Assembly (NCBI RefSeq): GCF_002797735.1
Contig: NZ_PGFG01000001.1
Span: 992,001-1,056,000 of the forward strand
Length of the DNA: 64,000 nt
DNA from: Thermoflavifilum aggregans
Lineage (GTDB): Bacteria; Bacteroidota; Bacteroidia; Chitinophagales; Chitinophagaceae
Reading direction: 5' to 3'
The translations under genes and the position numbers were made by a program. Of this stretch, positions 36,058-45,150 are shown piece after piece (within the stretch, counting starts at the first letter, position 1; the number at the start of each line of letters is the position of its first letter). The notes under the pieces were generated by a model that did not search any database, had not been told where the DNA came from, and saw only the letters and a program-made list of their open reading frames with translations.

Positions 36058-38610
36058 ATGATCCTTTCTGATATCCGCTCATTTCGGCTTCAGCTTTTAC
36101 CTCTGATTGGATTGATGCTGTTGGATTGCCTGCCTTGCCATGTACAGGCCCAGCGGCCGGCAGAATGGAATGCAGCTCAGATCCGCTTGCATCTGCTGAA
36201 ACTGGGAGTGCTTGGTAAAGTGCTGTACATAGCCGCTCATCCGGACGATGAAAACACGCAACTGTTGGCCTATCTGGCAAATGGAAGATTGTATGAAACT
36301 GCTTATTTATCGTGTACGCGAGGAGATGGCGGGCAGAACCTGATTGGCGATGAGCAGGGCGAAGAAATGGGGCTGATCCGTACGCAGGAATTGCTGGCTG
36401 CCCGGCGTATAGACGGCGCCCGGCAGTATTTTACCCGAGCCAATGATTTTGGATTTTCCAAGTCGGCTGATGAAACCCTTCGTTTCTGGGGACATGAACG
36501 AATTTTGAGTGACGTGGTATGGATCATCCGAAAATTTCAACCGGATGTGATCATCTGCCGTTTTCCGGAAGACAGCCGTGCCGGACATGGGCAGCATTGG
36601 GCTTCAGCTATCCTGGCTCATGAGGCTTTTGAGGCAGCCGCTGACCCGCACCGGTTTCCGGAACAAATGCAGTATGTAAAGCCGTGGCAGGCCAAGCGAT
36701 TGCTGTGGAATACCTATCGCTTTGGCAACGTAAACACCACCGATGCCAAACAATTTCATATTGACGATGGGGGTTTCAATACCTTGATGGGAGAAAGTTA
36801 TGGCGAAATTGCGGCTGACAGCCGGTCTATGCACAAGAGCCAGGGTTTTGGGGTACCACGTACCAGAGGCAGCCATGAAGAATATTTCGTAACCATTGCC
36901 GGCGATCCTCCGGTAGAGGATCTTATGGATGGGGTAGCAACTAGCTGGACAGTCTTGCCGGGAGGCGAACGCATCCAGCAAATGATCGACAGCCTCCAGC
37001 AACATTTCCGGGTTGATTCTCCCGAACTTTCCGTATCGGGGCTGATCAGTTTATACCGGGCTATTGAGCAGATGCCCGAAAATCGCTGGAAAAAACAAAA
37101 ACTTCAGGAAATACATGCACTCATTCAGCAATGTAGCGGATTGTACATAGAGGCCACTACCGATCAGCCGGCAGTAGCTCCGGGCCAGCATTTTCAACTA
37201 CGTACCGAAATCATCAACCGTTCCCATTTGCCTGTCACATTGACCGGCATTGCCTACCCCGGAGATACTTTATCTCTGCGTCAGTCTTTGGCAAGGGATG
37301 AAGATCAGGAATTCGCTCGGGAAGTGGTTGTGCCGGATACGATGCCCATCTCGCAACCCTACTGGCTGCAACAGCCGCATCCTGTGGGCTATTATGAGGT
37401 GCAGAACCAGCAGATAATTGGCTTACCGGAAAATCCACCTGCTTTTTCGATCACCTGTATGCTTGACATTGCCGGCCAGCCTTTCCGTTATACGCTACCG
37501 GTGGTATACAAACACACAGATCCTGTGAAGGGTGAGCTGTATGAGCCTTTTGTAGTGGCTCCGGCTGTGACGGTGAACCCGGAGAACAAAGTATATGTAT
37601 TTACCCAAACCACTCCTGTGCAGGTGCGGGTACTGGTAAAGGCGTTTCAGGATTCCTGTGTGGGATATGTGCAGCTAAAATTACCTGAAGGATTAAAAGC
37701 AGAGCCTGAACGACAAGCCTATCGGCTTATGCATCGGGGTGATGAAGCCTGGCTTGATTTTAAGGTATATGCCACTTCTATCCCCTCTCAGTCGCGTACC
37801 GGAATGATACAGGCCATTGCCTATCAGCAGGGAAAAACTTATGATAAAGGCTATCGGCTGATCAGTTATGCCCATATTCCGGATATCACCTGGTTCCCTC
37901 CGGCCGAAGCCCGCGCCGTGCTGTTGCCTCTGCAGATCCGCGGTTCGCGCATTGGGTATATTATGGGTGCTGGTGATCAGGTGCCTGAAGCTCTGCGTCA
38001 GTGCGGATTTCAGGTAACCCTGTTGCAGGAGCAGGATGTAATGCATGGAAATCTGGCTCGGTACGATGCCATTGTTACGGGCGTGAGAGCCTACAATACC
38101 GTGCCCTGGCTGGCTTATGCCCAGCCTCTTTTGCTGCAATACGTGTACAACGGAGGCACACTGGTGGTGCAGTACAACAACAATTTCAATCTGGTTACCC
38201 GGCAACTGGGTCCCTATCCTTTTACCCTGTCACGTGATCGGGTTACGGAAGAAGATGCACCGGTAAAGTTTCTGCTGCCTGATGATCCGTTGCTGCACGA
38301 TCCCAATGAAATCACGGAGGCCGATTTTGACGGATGGATCCAGGAGCGTGGATTGTATTTTGTGTCTCAGGCTGATGCCCGTTACCGGAAGCCATTCAGC
38401 ATGCATGATACGGGCGATAAGCCGTTGGATGGATCGACCCTTGTGGCAAACTATGGCAAAGGGAAATATGTTTACACCTGTCTAGACTTTTTCCGGGAGC
38501 TTCCGGCGGGCGTTCCGGGCGCATTTCGGTTGTTTGTAAATATGCTGGCTGGACCTAAGCCGGCGTCGGATTCTACAACATCATCTCATGGAAAAAACGA
38601 CGCGCGATAA
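36058..38610 (+). CDS. exported PIG-L family deacetylase, large form
   Basis: Zinc-dependent deacetylase of the PIG-L/LmbE family, predicted to remove N-acetyl groups from an amino sugar in the periplasm. 850 residues: signal peptide (cleavage near QAQ, residue 32), then the LmbE domain with the zinc-binding AHPDDE at 60-65 and the second His in GHGQHWAS near 180. Everything after about residue 300 is a large C-terminal region of beta-rich domains, ending in a segment related to a glutamine-amidotransferase-like fold (YIMGAGDQVPEALRQCGF ... TGVRAYNTV). The gene overlaps the start of a 53-codon membrane protein by 23 bases and leads an operon with a symporter. Confidence 0.9.
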   Translation: MILSDIRSFRLQLLPLIGLMLLDCLPCHVQAQRPAEWNAAQIRLHLLKLGVLGKVLYIAAHPDDENTQLLAYLANGRLYETAYLSCTRGDGGQNLIGDEQGEEMGLIRTQELLAARRIDGARQYFTRANDFGFSKSADETLRFWGHERILSDVVWIIRKFQPDVIICRFPEDSRAGHGQHWASAILAHEAFEAAADPHRFPEQMQYVKPWQAKRLLWNTYRFGNVNTTDAKQFHIDDGGFNTLMGESYGEIAADSRSMHKSQGFGVPRTRGSHEEYFVTIAGDPPVEDLMDGVATSWTVLPGGERIQQMIDSLQQHFRVDSPELSVSGLISLYRAIEQMPENRWKKQKLQEIHALIQQCSGLYIEATTDQPAVAPGQHFQLRTEIINRSHLPVTLTGIAYPGDTLSLRQSLARDEDQEFAREVVVPDTMPISQPYWLQQPHPVGYYEVQNQQIIGLPENPPAFSITCMLDIAGQPFRYTLPVVYKHTDPVKGELYEPFVVAPAVTVNPENKVYVFTQTTPVQVRVLVKAFQDSCVGYVQLKLPEGLKAEPERQAYRLMHRGDEAWLDFKVYATSIPSQSRTGMIQAIAYQQGKTYDKGYRLISYAHIPDITWFPPAEARAVLLPLQIRGSRIGYIMGAGDQVPEALRQCGFQVTLLQEQDVMHGNLARYDAIVTGVRAYNTVPWLAYAQPLLLQYVYNGGTLVVQYNNNFNLVTRQLGPYPFTLSRDRVTEEDAPVKFLLPDDPLLHDPNEITEADFDGWIQERGLYFVSQADARYRKPFSMHDTGDKPLDGSTLVANYGKGKYVYTCLDFFRELPAGVPGAFRLFVNMLAGPKPASDSTTSSHGKNDAR

Positions 38611-38749
38611 AAAGCGGTTGCAGGTGAGCATCTGGTTCAGCTTGCTGCTGGGTGGGCTGCTGGGTTTGTTGTTTGAAAATGTGCGGATAGGATTGATTAT
38701 AGGTTTGCTTATTGGCCTGCTGAGCATCAGTCTGGTGAAAAAACAATAA
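38588..38749 (+). CDS. small membrane protein, 53 residues
   Basis: ATG at 38588 opens a 53-codon frame that overlaps the PIG-L gene by 23 bases and ends at TAA 38747-38749. The product has a basic N-terminus (MEKTTRDKKRLQ) and two tightly spaced hydrophobic helices (SIWFSLLLGGLLGLLF, GLIIGLLIGLLSISLV) with a KKQ end. Overlap with the gene before and close spacing to the one after favour a real, translationally coupled product. No family is recognised; the position suggests an accessory subunit of the symporter or a membrane partner of the deacetylase. Confidence 0.7.
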   Translation: MEKTTRDKKRLQVSIWFSLLLGGLLGLLFENVRIGLIIGLLIGLLSISLVKKQ

Positions 38750-38761
38750 AACCTTTCATCT

Positions 38762-38899
38762 ATGACTTCCCGTACGCATCTGCCGCCTGAAGAAAAACCA
38801 CCGTTGTTAGCCTCCTGGTGGATGTGGTATCTGCTGGTGGTGCTGTGGCTGTTGTTGCTGATTGGCTTGTTCTGGTGGTTTACGCTCGCATTTTCTTGA
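38762..38899 (+). CDS. small Trp-rich membrane protein, 45 residues
   Basis: ATG at 38762 opens a 45-codon frame ending TGA 38897-38899, 12 bases after the previous small gene. A Pro/Glu-rich cytoplasmic start (MTSRTHLPPEEKPPLL) is followed by one membrane helix rich in Trp and Leu (MWYLLVVLWLLLLIGLFWW). Small single-helix proteins often precede sodium:solute symporter genes (the DUF4212/DUF997 type), and this one sits 63 bases before such a gene. It is likely a symporter small subunit; the family assignment is inference. Confidence 0.7.
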   Translation: MTSRTHLPPEEKPPLLASWWMWYLLVVLWLLLLIGLFWWFTLAFS

Positions 38900-38962
38900 T
38901 CCGATCTTAGCTCTGATTTGCAGAATAACACAACGAAGGCAGAAATTAAAAGCATATAGATT

Positions 38963-40660
38963 TTGCAGGCATTAGACTGGTTGGTATTAACGGTTACGCT
39001 GGTGCTGATCATTGGCTATGGTGTCTGGAAAAGCCGCAGGCGCGATAATCTCAGCGGCTATTTTCTGGATCATCAGTCCATGCCCTGGTATCTGATCCTG
39101 CTTTCCGTAATGGGCACACAGGCCAGTGCCATTACTTTTTTATCGGCACCCGGACAAGCTTATACTGACGGGATGCGGTTTGTGCAATATTATTTTGGCC
39201 TGCCGCTTGCCATGGTGGTGCTTTGCATCAGTTTTGTTCCCGCTTTCCGGCACCTGCAGGTTTTTACTGCCTATGAATTTCTGGAAAAACGATTTGATCT
39301 GAAAACCCGGGCACTCACGTCATTTCTTTTTTTATTGCAGCGGGGGTTATCCACAGGTATCAGTATTTATGCCCCGGCCATTATCCTTTCTTCACTGCTG
39401 GGCTGGAATATTTACTGGACCAATATTTTCATCGGGGGTTTGCTGATCATTTACACGGTGAGCGGAGGTGCCAGATCGGTAGCACATACCCAGAAACTAC
39501 AGCTGGCAATCATTTTTGCAGGTATGTTACTGGCAGCCTGGTTGCTGGTAAAGCGATTGCCCGATGGTGTTCGCTTCGGTGATGCCTTGCATCTGGCCGG
39601 GAAATTAGGCAAACTCAATGCCGTCGTACCTCGTACCGATTGGCAGGATGCCGATTTCTGGCAGGATAAATACAATCTGCTAAGTGGGATTATTGGTGGT
39701 TTTTTCCTGGCACTCTCTTATTTCGGAACGGATCAGAGCCAGGTAGGCCGCTACCTCACGGCACGTTCTGTAAGGGAAAGCAGGCTGGGTTTGTTGATGA
39801 ACGGCATTGTAAAAGTTCCCATGCAATTCGGCATCTTGCTGATTGGTACATTGGTGTTGGCGTTTTATCAGTTTTATGAACCGCCGCTGTTTTTCAATCC
39901 TACTGTCGTTCGGGAAATCAGCACTTCATCCTACCAGCCGGCGTTTGCGGCTTTGCAAAGGCAGTATGATTCCATTTTCGTTCAAAAGAAAACCGCTGCC
40001 TGGGAGCTGGTTCAGGAATGGCATCAGCACCAGGATGCAACGGATGCCCATGCATTCATACAACTGCATAAAAAGGCAGAATATGTGCGGCTGCAGGCTA
40101 TGGATCTTATCCACGAAGCCGTGCCTCATGCCGATCATAATGATACCAACTACATTTTTCTGTACTTTATTCTCGATGAATTGCCCGCAGGAGTTGTGGG
40201 TTTGTTGATTGCGGTTATTTTTCTGGCTGCATGGGGTTCTATTGCAGCGGCGCTCAATGCGCTGGCCTCGGCTACCCTGGTGGATGTGTACAAACGGGCA
40301 GTTTATACCCAAGGCAGTGAGCAGCATTATGTGCGCATGTCAAAATGGTTTACCATGGGCTGGGGTGTTTTCTGCATTTTGGTAGCGCAGTTTGCCAACA
40401 GGCTGGGAAGCCTGATTGAAGCGGTGAATGTGCTGGGCTCTTTGTTTTATGGTACTATCCTGGGTATTTTTCTATGTGCTTTTTATCTGAAACAGGTAAA
40501 AGGTACGGCAGTATTCTGGTCGGCTATTCTGGCTGAGCTGGTGGTGCTGGGGCTATACCAGATGCATACCGTTTCCTTTTTATGGCTTAATGTGGTAGGT
40601 TGTTTGCTGGTGATGGGATGTGCGTTGTTGGTGAATGCATTATTTTCGGGTAAGAACTGA
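38963..40660 (+). CDS. sodium:solute symporter family protein
   Basis: SSS-family (SLC5-type) sodium-coupled importer, 565 residues and about thirteen membrane helices. The first helix (LDWLVLTVTLVLIIGYGVW) requires a start at the TTG at 38963, because a stop codon lies just upstream and no ATG is available. Family segments visible are LLSVMGTQASAITFLSAPGQAY, GGARSVAHTQKLQ, ALSYFGTDQSQVGRYL and AVIFLAAWGSIAAALNALAS. An insert of about 70 hydrophilic residues lies between later helices (from FYQFYEPP to NDTNYIF). Linked with the PIG-L gene and two small membrane genes; a natural substrate would be the deacylated sugar, but this is inference. Confidence 0.9.
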   Translation: MQALDWLVLTVTLVLIIGYGVWKSRRRDNLSGYFLDHQSMPWYLILLSVMGTQASAITFLSAPGQAYTDGMRFVQYYFGLPLAMVVLCISFVPAFRHLQVFTAYEFLEKRFDLKTRALTSFLFLLQRGLSTGISIYAPAIILSSLLGWNIYWTNIFIGGLLIIYTVSGGARSVAHTQKLQLAIIFAGMLLAAWLLVKRLPDGVRFGDALHLAGKLGKLNAVVPRTDWQDADFWQDKYNLLSGIIGGFFLALSYFGTDQSQVGRYLTARSVRESRLGLLMNGIVKVPMQFGILLIGTLVLAFYQFYEPPLFFNPTVVREISTSSYQPAFAALQRQYDSIFVQKKTAAWELVQEWHQHQDATDAHAFIQLHKKAEYVRLQAMDLIHEAVPHADHNDTNYIFLYFILDELPAGVVGLLIAVIFLAAWGSIAAALNALASATLVDVYKRAVYTQGSEQHYVRMSKWFTMGWGVFCILVAQFANRLGSLIEAVNVLGSLFYGTILGIFLCAFYLKQVKGTAVFWSAILAELVVLGLYQMHTVSFLWLNVVGCLLVMGCALLVNALFSGKN

Positions 40661-40664
40661 TACA

Positions 40665-41468
40665 ATGGATATTTCTACGGATCATATATCAGTGGCGTCT
40701 GTCGTACGCGAATATGCTTTTGTGTTGTCGGGTGGCGGAGCCAGGGGCTATGCACATATCGGCGTATTGCAGGCTTTTGCCGAGCAGGGCATTTTGCCCA
40801 GAGCAATTTCCGGAACCAGTGCCGGAGCTATTGCGGGTGTGCTGATTTGCGATGGCTATACTCCTTTGGAAGCAGCTGAAATTTTCAGGAATTATAAGCT
40901 CACGCCCCGCTTCAGGCTCACCCGTCACAGCCTGGGACTTTCGCTCCATTTTCTGGAAGCTTTTCTGCAGCGACACTTGAGGCATACCTATTTTGAAGAG
41001 TTGCGTATTCCGTTGTTTGTTTCGGCAACGGATTTTACGAATGGCCAGCTCAGGGTATTTGACAAAGGGCCGATCATTCCGGCTGTGCTGGCCGCCAGCG
41101 CCATTCCGATTATCTTTCCGCCTGTATATATCGATGGAAAGCCTTATGTGGATGGAGGATTGAGCAGCAATCTGCCCGTAGAGCCTTTTCTGGATCGGTT
41201 TGCGCCTATTGTAGGCGTGCATGTCAATCCGCTGCCGGAATATGACCCAGCAAAACGCAGCTTTATCCGCAATCTGGAACGTACGCTTCATTTTGCCATC
41301 CGGGGTGTGGTGCATCGGAATATGATGCATTGCCAGTGGTTTATTGAACCGCCCGGCCTGAGCCAGTTTGGATTGTTTGATACGCATAAGTTTGATGAAA
41401 TCTATCAGATCGGACTGGGCTATGCCAGGGCCTACATTGCGGAACACAAACTGGTACTTACTTCATAA
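40665..41468 (+). CDS. patatin-like phospholipase family protein
   Basis: Serine lipid acyl hydrolase with a Ser-Asp dyad, 267 residues from ATG 40665 (an in-frame ATG at 40635 would overlap the symporter). The oxyanion motif SGGGARGYAHIG is at 22-33, nucleophile Ser52 in GTSAG, and Asp163 in DGG (YVDGGLSSNLPVEP). No signal peptide. It follows the symporter by 4 bases, so it belongs to the same transcript. Bacterial patatins act on membrane phospholipids; its link to the symporter is not clear. Confidence 0.9.
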   Translation: MDISTDHISVASVVREYAFVLSGGGARGYAHIGVLQAFAEQGILPRAISGTSAGAIAGVLICDGYTPLEAAEIFRNYKLTPRFRLTRHSLGLSLHFLEAFLQRHLRHTYFEELRIPLFVSATDFTNGQLRVFDKGPIIPAVLAASAIPIIFPPVYIDGKPYVDGGLSSNLPVEPFLDRFAPIVGVHVNPLPEYDPAKRSFIRNLERTLHFAIRGVVHRNMMHCQWFIEPPGLSQFGLFDTHKFDEIYQIGLGYARAYIAEHKLVLTS

Positions 41469-41500
41469 AAAATCCCCGACCCAAGATTGCGGATCGGGGA
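41466..41500 (-). terminator. terminator of the DUF6600 gene
   Basis: Stem ATCCCCGA/TCGGGGAT (41471-41478 with 41493-41500), followed on the minus strand by a T-run (complement of 41466-41471). On the plus strand there is no T-run, so it ends the minus-strand DUF6600 transcript; it may also hamper read-through from the patatin gene. Confidence 0.7.
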
Positions 41501-41528
41501 TCAATCCGGATGCCGACATCCGTTTCCG

Positions 41529-42863
41529 TCAGAAATGCCTTCGTTCGTTTCCGTTCTGAAATCTGCGATCGTTCTGTTCCCGCGGGTTTACTGATGATCT
41601 GTCAAAGGTATGGGCAGGTGCCTGACGCATAATCGGATGGCTGAATGCATCCGGCCGATAACGATTTTGTGGCTGTGCCGGCGCAGGGCTCATCGCATCA
41701 GGGCTTGATGATCTGAACACGCGTGCCGGGGCCGAATTACGATCAGCGGCGGGCCCGTGAGCCTGTTCCGGATTTACCGGAGGCTGATATACACGTCTTT
41801 CTGAAGCTGCAGGTGCAGGTGTGCGATCAACAGGCGTAGGGGTAAACCGACGCACACGCATGGTTGGGTTATTGTCAGGATTTGCTGGAGCCCCATCTGT
41901 CGCGGGGGCATTAACATTAGCCTCGCCAGAAGCTTGCGTGCGGTAAGGAGAAGGATTGCCGGCAGGCGCAAAGGTTCTGGGCACATCAGGCGTTTGTCCG
42001 GAAGCAGCAGCACCTGTGTTGCTCCGGAAAGGCGACATAAACCGCACGTGATCGTTGGCTGCCATGCGGGATTCCTGGGTGGTATTGTTTGCAAATACCC
42101 TTGGTGAGGCATTGGGAATCTGTTGCACGGCCGGGCGGAAGATCCGCACGGCATTCCCTTCCACTCGCGTTTCTTCAGGCCTGCTGGCATCAACAATCGG
42201 TATGGGCCGTAAAGGCCGGCCTACATATCGTTGCACTACCTCTGGTCTTGGCCCATAGAAATATCTCGGGCCTCTGTCCTGCACATACACCTGGTTGATA
42301 ATCGTAATATGCTGCACAATGGTCACATGATTGCGCGGATAGACATAATACCGATATGGTGCAGGTGAGCAAAGATAGGCACCGGGAATAAAGACCCATC
42401 GGGAGTATGGGATATACTGACCAATGGAAATATGCACGCTGATGTCTACACCGGGTGGTAGCGGAGCCCAGCCATAGTAATCATCGCTTTGCGCCCATAC
42501 AACCCATGCAGGAGCCCATTCCGTGCCCGGAATCCAGATCCAGCCATAGTAATCATCATACACCCATCGTCCGTAATGAAAAGGCGCCCAACCCCAGGGG
42601 TAGTCCGATACCCAAGTCCATCCCAGCGAGGTAAATACCCAATGACCTGCAGTGGCATAGGGAATAAAACCTACCTCCACGGAAGGTATCCAGGCATAGC
42701 CATAGCTACCATAGGTAATCCAGCGTCCGTAGGGACTCAAGGCATCGAAAAAGACCTGTACGGAAATACGAGGTGGTGCGGCCGAAGCCCTGTTTATATC
42801 AGGACCGGTTGATAGTCCCCCCATCAGGAGCAATACCATCAACCCTTTAACAATCCGTTTCAT
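41529..42863 (-). CDS. exported DUF6600 protein with disordered Pro/Ala/Arg tail
   Basis: ATG at 42863 gives 444 residues with signal peptide MKRIVKGLMVLLLMGGLSTG. An N-terminal block of about 170 residues has repeated Trp/Tyr/Gly motifs (GYAWIPS, GHWVFTSLGWTWVSDYPW, YYGWIWIPGTEW, YYGWAPLPPG), the pattern of DUF6600. The second half is low complexity, rich in Pro, Ala, Arg, Asn and Ser, and probably disordered. Function is unknown; the aromatic repeats resemble surface or matrix-bound proteins. Single gene with its own terminator. Confidence 0.8.
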   Translation of the reverse strand: MKRIVKGLMVLLLMGGLSTGPDINRASAAPPRISVQVFFDALSPYGRWITYGSYGYAWIPSVEVGFIPYATAGHWVFTSLGWTWVSDYPWGWAPFHYGRWVYDDYYGWIWIPGTEWAPAWVVWAQSDDYYGWAPLPPGVDISVHISIGQYIPYSRWVFIPGAYLCSPAPYRYYVYPRNHVTIVQHITIINQVYVQDRGPRYFYGPRPEVVQRYVGRPLRPIPIVDASRPEETRVEGNAVRIFRPAVQQIPNASPRVFANNTTQESRMAANDHVRFMSPFRSNTGAAASGQTPDVPRTFAPAGNPSPYRTQASGEANVNAPATDGAPANPDNNPTMRVRRFTPTPVDRTPAPAASERRVYQPPVNPEQAHGPAADRNSAPARVFRSSSPDAMSPAPAQPQNRYRPDAFSHPIMRQAPAHTFDRSSVNPREQNDRRFQNGNERRHF

Positions 42864-43008
42864 AACAAATGTTTTTTGAATTCTCTGGCTTGCCTTATGT
42901 ATTTTGAAGCAAGCTTTCATCTGTTTTATATGCAAATAGTTTGCCCGAAATTTGTTTTGCTGATGATCGGATCAAACAGATCTAAAGTTGGTATAAATTA
43001 CTCAAAAA

Positions 43009-43995
43009 ATGCTATTTGAACCTGGTGATCAGGTATGGCTGGTTCATTCCGGCGAACGGGCTACTGTGGTGAATATCCTCAGCGAGGATATGCTGGAGGT
43101 GGATGTGGAAGGGATTCGTTTTCCCGTTTACGCCGACCAGGTAGAATATCCATATTTCAGAGATTTTACCAGCCAGCCGAAATACATCAGAAAACCTATC
43201 CCGGGTGATGCATTGCCTGTAGAAAAACCTCAACAGACAACCCGGATAGAGACTGGTTTGTGGTTGCAGTTTTTCCCGATATTTCGGACATCTTCGGAAG
43301 AAGAAATTGAACGGATTAAAATTTTTCTGGCCAATGAAACAGCAACTGCCTATCAGATGACTTACCGGCTGATGAAGCAGGGGACAAGTGAATTTGAGTT
43401 TAGCCAGGAGATAAGGCCATTTTCTCATCTTTACCTGCAAGATGTGCTCTTTGAGGATTTCAATGATAAGCCGGTATTTTATTTTCAGGTTCGTCTGTCT
43501 CAGCCGGATGCAAAAAGGCTGGAAAGCTATGAAAAACGAATCAGCATCCGGGCACGCGAATTGTTTGCACTTGTAGAGCAAATGAATCGGCACCAAGAGG
43601 CCAGTTTTTCGAAACTTATCTTTCAATCCTATCCCGAAATAGTTCCGGCGGAACCGACGCCTGTATTTTCGCTCCGGCAGCCGGAGCCAAGGCATGCGAC
43701 AGGCATGGTTTCAGAACCGGTTTATGAAATAGATCTGCACGCAGATAAACTTGGGGTGGATACGGCAGGCATGAGTGCGGGTGAATTGCTGGAGCTTCAG
43801 GTACGGATTTTCAATCGATATTTTGAGCAGGCTATTGCCAGCAGGCAACCTCATTTAAAGGTAATTCATGGCATCGGGAAAGGGACATTGCGGGATCGTA
43901 TCCACGATATTCTCCGCCAGACGCCGGAGGTCAGTTATTTCACCAATGATGTCAACCCGGGTGTAACACAGATTTATTTGACTTATTTGCGTTAG
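43009..43995 (+). CDS. DUF2027 and Smr-domain protein
   Basis: 328 residues, cytoplasmic. The N-terminal part (MLFEPGDQVWLVHSGERATV ... VEGIRFPVY) and central beta-rich region match DUF2027. The C-terminal 90 residues are a Smr domain: DLHADKL near residue 243 with the late KVIHGIGKGTLRDRIHDIL. Smr domains bind or nick branched DNA or RNA. In Bacteroidota this combination is conserved without a known role. It ends 25 bases before the RNase P RNA. Confidence 0.87.
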   Translation: MLFEPGDQVWLVHSGERATVVNILSEDMLEVDVEGIRFPVYADQVEYPYFRDFTSQPKYIRKPIPGDALPVEKPQQTTRIETGLWLQFFPIFRTSSEEEIERIKIFLANETATAYQMTYRLMKQGTSEFEFSQEIRPFSHLYLQDVLFEDFNDKPVFYFQVRLSQPDAKRLESYEKRISIRARELFALVEQMNRHQEASFSKLIFQSYPEIVPAEPTPVFSLRQPEPRHATGMVSEPVYEIDLHADKLGVDTAGMSAGELLELQVRIFNRYFEQAIASRQPHLKVIHGIGKGTLRDRIHDILRQTPEVSYFTNDVNPGVTQIYLTYLR

Positions 43996-44020
43996 TTTTT
44001 ATTGCTTTTTGCAAGTTTTT

Positions 44021-44474
44021 AGCAGCTGCAGGCTGCGCTATCGTGGTTCCGGCCTTGCCGGAGCCAAGGAAAGTCCGGACAGCACAGAGCAGCGCACCAC
44101 CTAACGGGTGGGTCTTCCGGAAATACCGGAAGAACAGAGAGTGCCACAGAAAATAACCGCTCCGCCAGCCTCAATGTGGCAGGCGGAGCAAGGGTGAAAA
44201 CGGGAGGTAAGAGCTCCCGGGGTCAGCCTGCAAAGGTTGGCTCGGGCAAACCTTGCGCGCTGAAATGCCAAATAGGCCCTGCTATCTGTTCCCCAGGAAC
44301 AGTCATGGGCTGCTCGTTCATGGCCTGGGACGTTCCGGGTAATCCGGAGCAATCCGGGCGGCAGGGCGGGTAGGCAGATAGATCCTGGAAGCGATGCCGG
44401 GACCAGATAAATGATAGCGGTCTGCCTTCGGGCAGATACAGAATCCGGCTTACAGGCCTGCAGCTGCTTTTTTA
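44021..44474 (+). ncRNA. rnpB: RNase P RNA, bacterial type A
   Basis: Catalytic RNA of RNase P, which matures the 5' end of tRNAs. All conserved regions are visible: AGGAAAGTCCGGACA (CR I), GAGTGCCACAGAAAATAACC (CR II), AAGGGTGAAAACGGG (CR III), GGGCAAACC (CR IV) and ACAGAATCCGGCTTA (CR V). The 5' end at 44021-44033 pairs perfectly for 13 bp with 44456-44468 as helix P1, and a T-run follows, so P1 also works as terminator. No clear promoter box is seen upstream. Lies 25 bases after the Smr gene. Confidence 0.96.
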
Positions 44475-44564
44475 TTTTTACCTTTTATCAACCCATTTTA
44501 TCCTTTTATCCATTGCAGCTTGCTTGTTGAACGGGTAGCCTGTATTTTTCCGAAAAATATTCTT

Positions 44565-44996
44565 ATGGATGCCAGACAAATCCACACACGCGCAGCCATT
44601 GTGCACTTGGGCGGACTTATTGGCTGGGTGATTCCGTTCAGCTTTGCCAATCTAATTGGTGTACTGGTGCTGTGGCTTCTGCTTCGCAAGGATGATCCCT
44701 TTATTGATGATCAGGGAAAGGAAGCGGTGAATTTTCAGATTTTGGTGAGTCTGATCTTTCTGGTTTTGGGAATCCTGGGTGGTGCATTGATAATGCGACA
44801 TTTGATAGATTTCACCTGGAGAAATGATTTTTTACCAGGCAGGTGGTACTGGTGGAGAATGGCTGATATGGGCATCTGGGGCATCTTGTGGAAACTGGCC
44901 AGCCTGTTTAACTTTATCTTTTGTGTGATTGCAGCCATCCGTGCCGGACAGGGTATTGCCTACCGATATCCGCTTTCTGTGCGGATTGTGAGATGA
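44565..44996 (+). CDS. DUF4870 membrane protein
   Basis: Integral membrane protein of 143 residues from ATG 44565 (MDARQIHTRAAIVHLGGLIG). Three to four hydrophobic helices surround LRKDDPFIDDQGKEAVNFQI, the signature of DUF4870 (the HxxQxxxxxxF-like block with DDQGKEAVNFQ). The C-terminal RAGQGIAYRYPLSVRIVR is typical. Function unknown. Located between rnpB and tRNA-Gln. Confidence 0.85.
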   Translation: MDARQIHTRAAIVHLGGLIGWVIPFSFANLIGVLVLWLLLRKDDPFIDDQGKEAVNFQILVSLIFLVLGILGGALIMRHLIDFTWRNDFLPGRWYWWRMADMGIWGILWKLASLFNFIFCVIAAIRAGQGIAYRYPLSVRIVR

Positions 44997-45041
44997 TTGC
45001 CGAAATCGGAAATGTTGTAAATTGCAGCCCGGTTTGAGGAT

Positions 45042-45112
45042 TGCCCGATCGTATAATGGTAGTACGACAGATTCTGGCTCTGTTTGTCCGGGTTCGAATC
45101 CTGGTCGGGCAA
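45042..45112 (+). tRNA. tRNA-Gln (anticodon CTG)
   Basis: 71-nt cloverleaf: acceptor TGCCCGA (45042-45048) pairs with TCGGGCA (45105-45111), discriminator A at 45112. The anticodon arm is ACAGA/TCTGT with loop TTCTGGC, giving anticodon CTG for CAG codons. The T arm is GTCCGGGTTCGAATCCTGG-type with TTCGAAT. CCA is not encoded. The terminator follows within 4 bases. Confidence 0.93.
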
Positions 45113-45115
45113 CAC

Positions 45116-45150
45116 AAAAAAATCCCGCTGTCGAACAGCGGGATTTTTTT
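45116..45150. terminator. bidirectional terminator shared by tRNA-Gln and the exonuclease gene
   Basis: Perfect 16-bp inverted repeat (45116-45131 with 45135-45150): A-run, CCCGCTGT stem, 3-nt loop, and T-run. It works in both directions: for tRNA-Gln on the plus strand and, on the minus strand, just past the stop codon (45149-45151) of the metallo-beta-lactamase-fold exonuclease. Confidence 0.88.

Noticed and set aside
44176-44373. Open frames within 44.1-44.4 kb
   Set aside because: The region is RNase P RNA with all conserved regions and P1 pairing; frames are chance.
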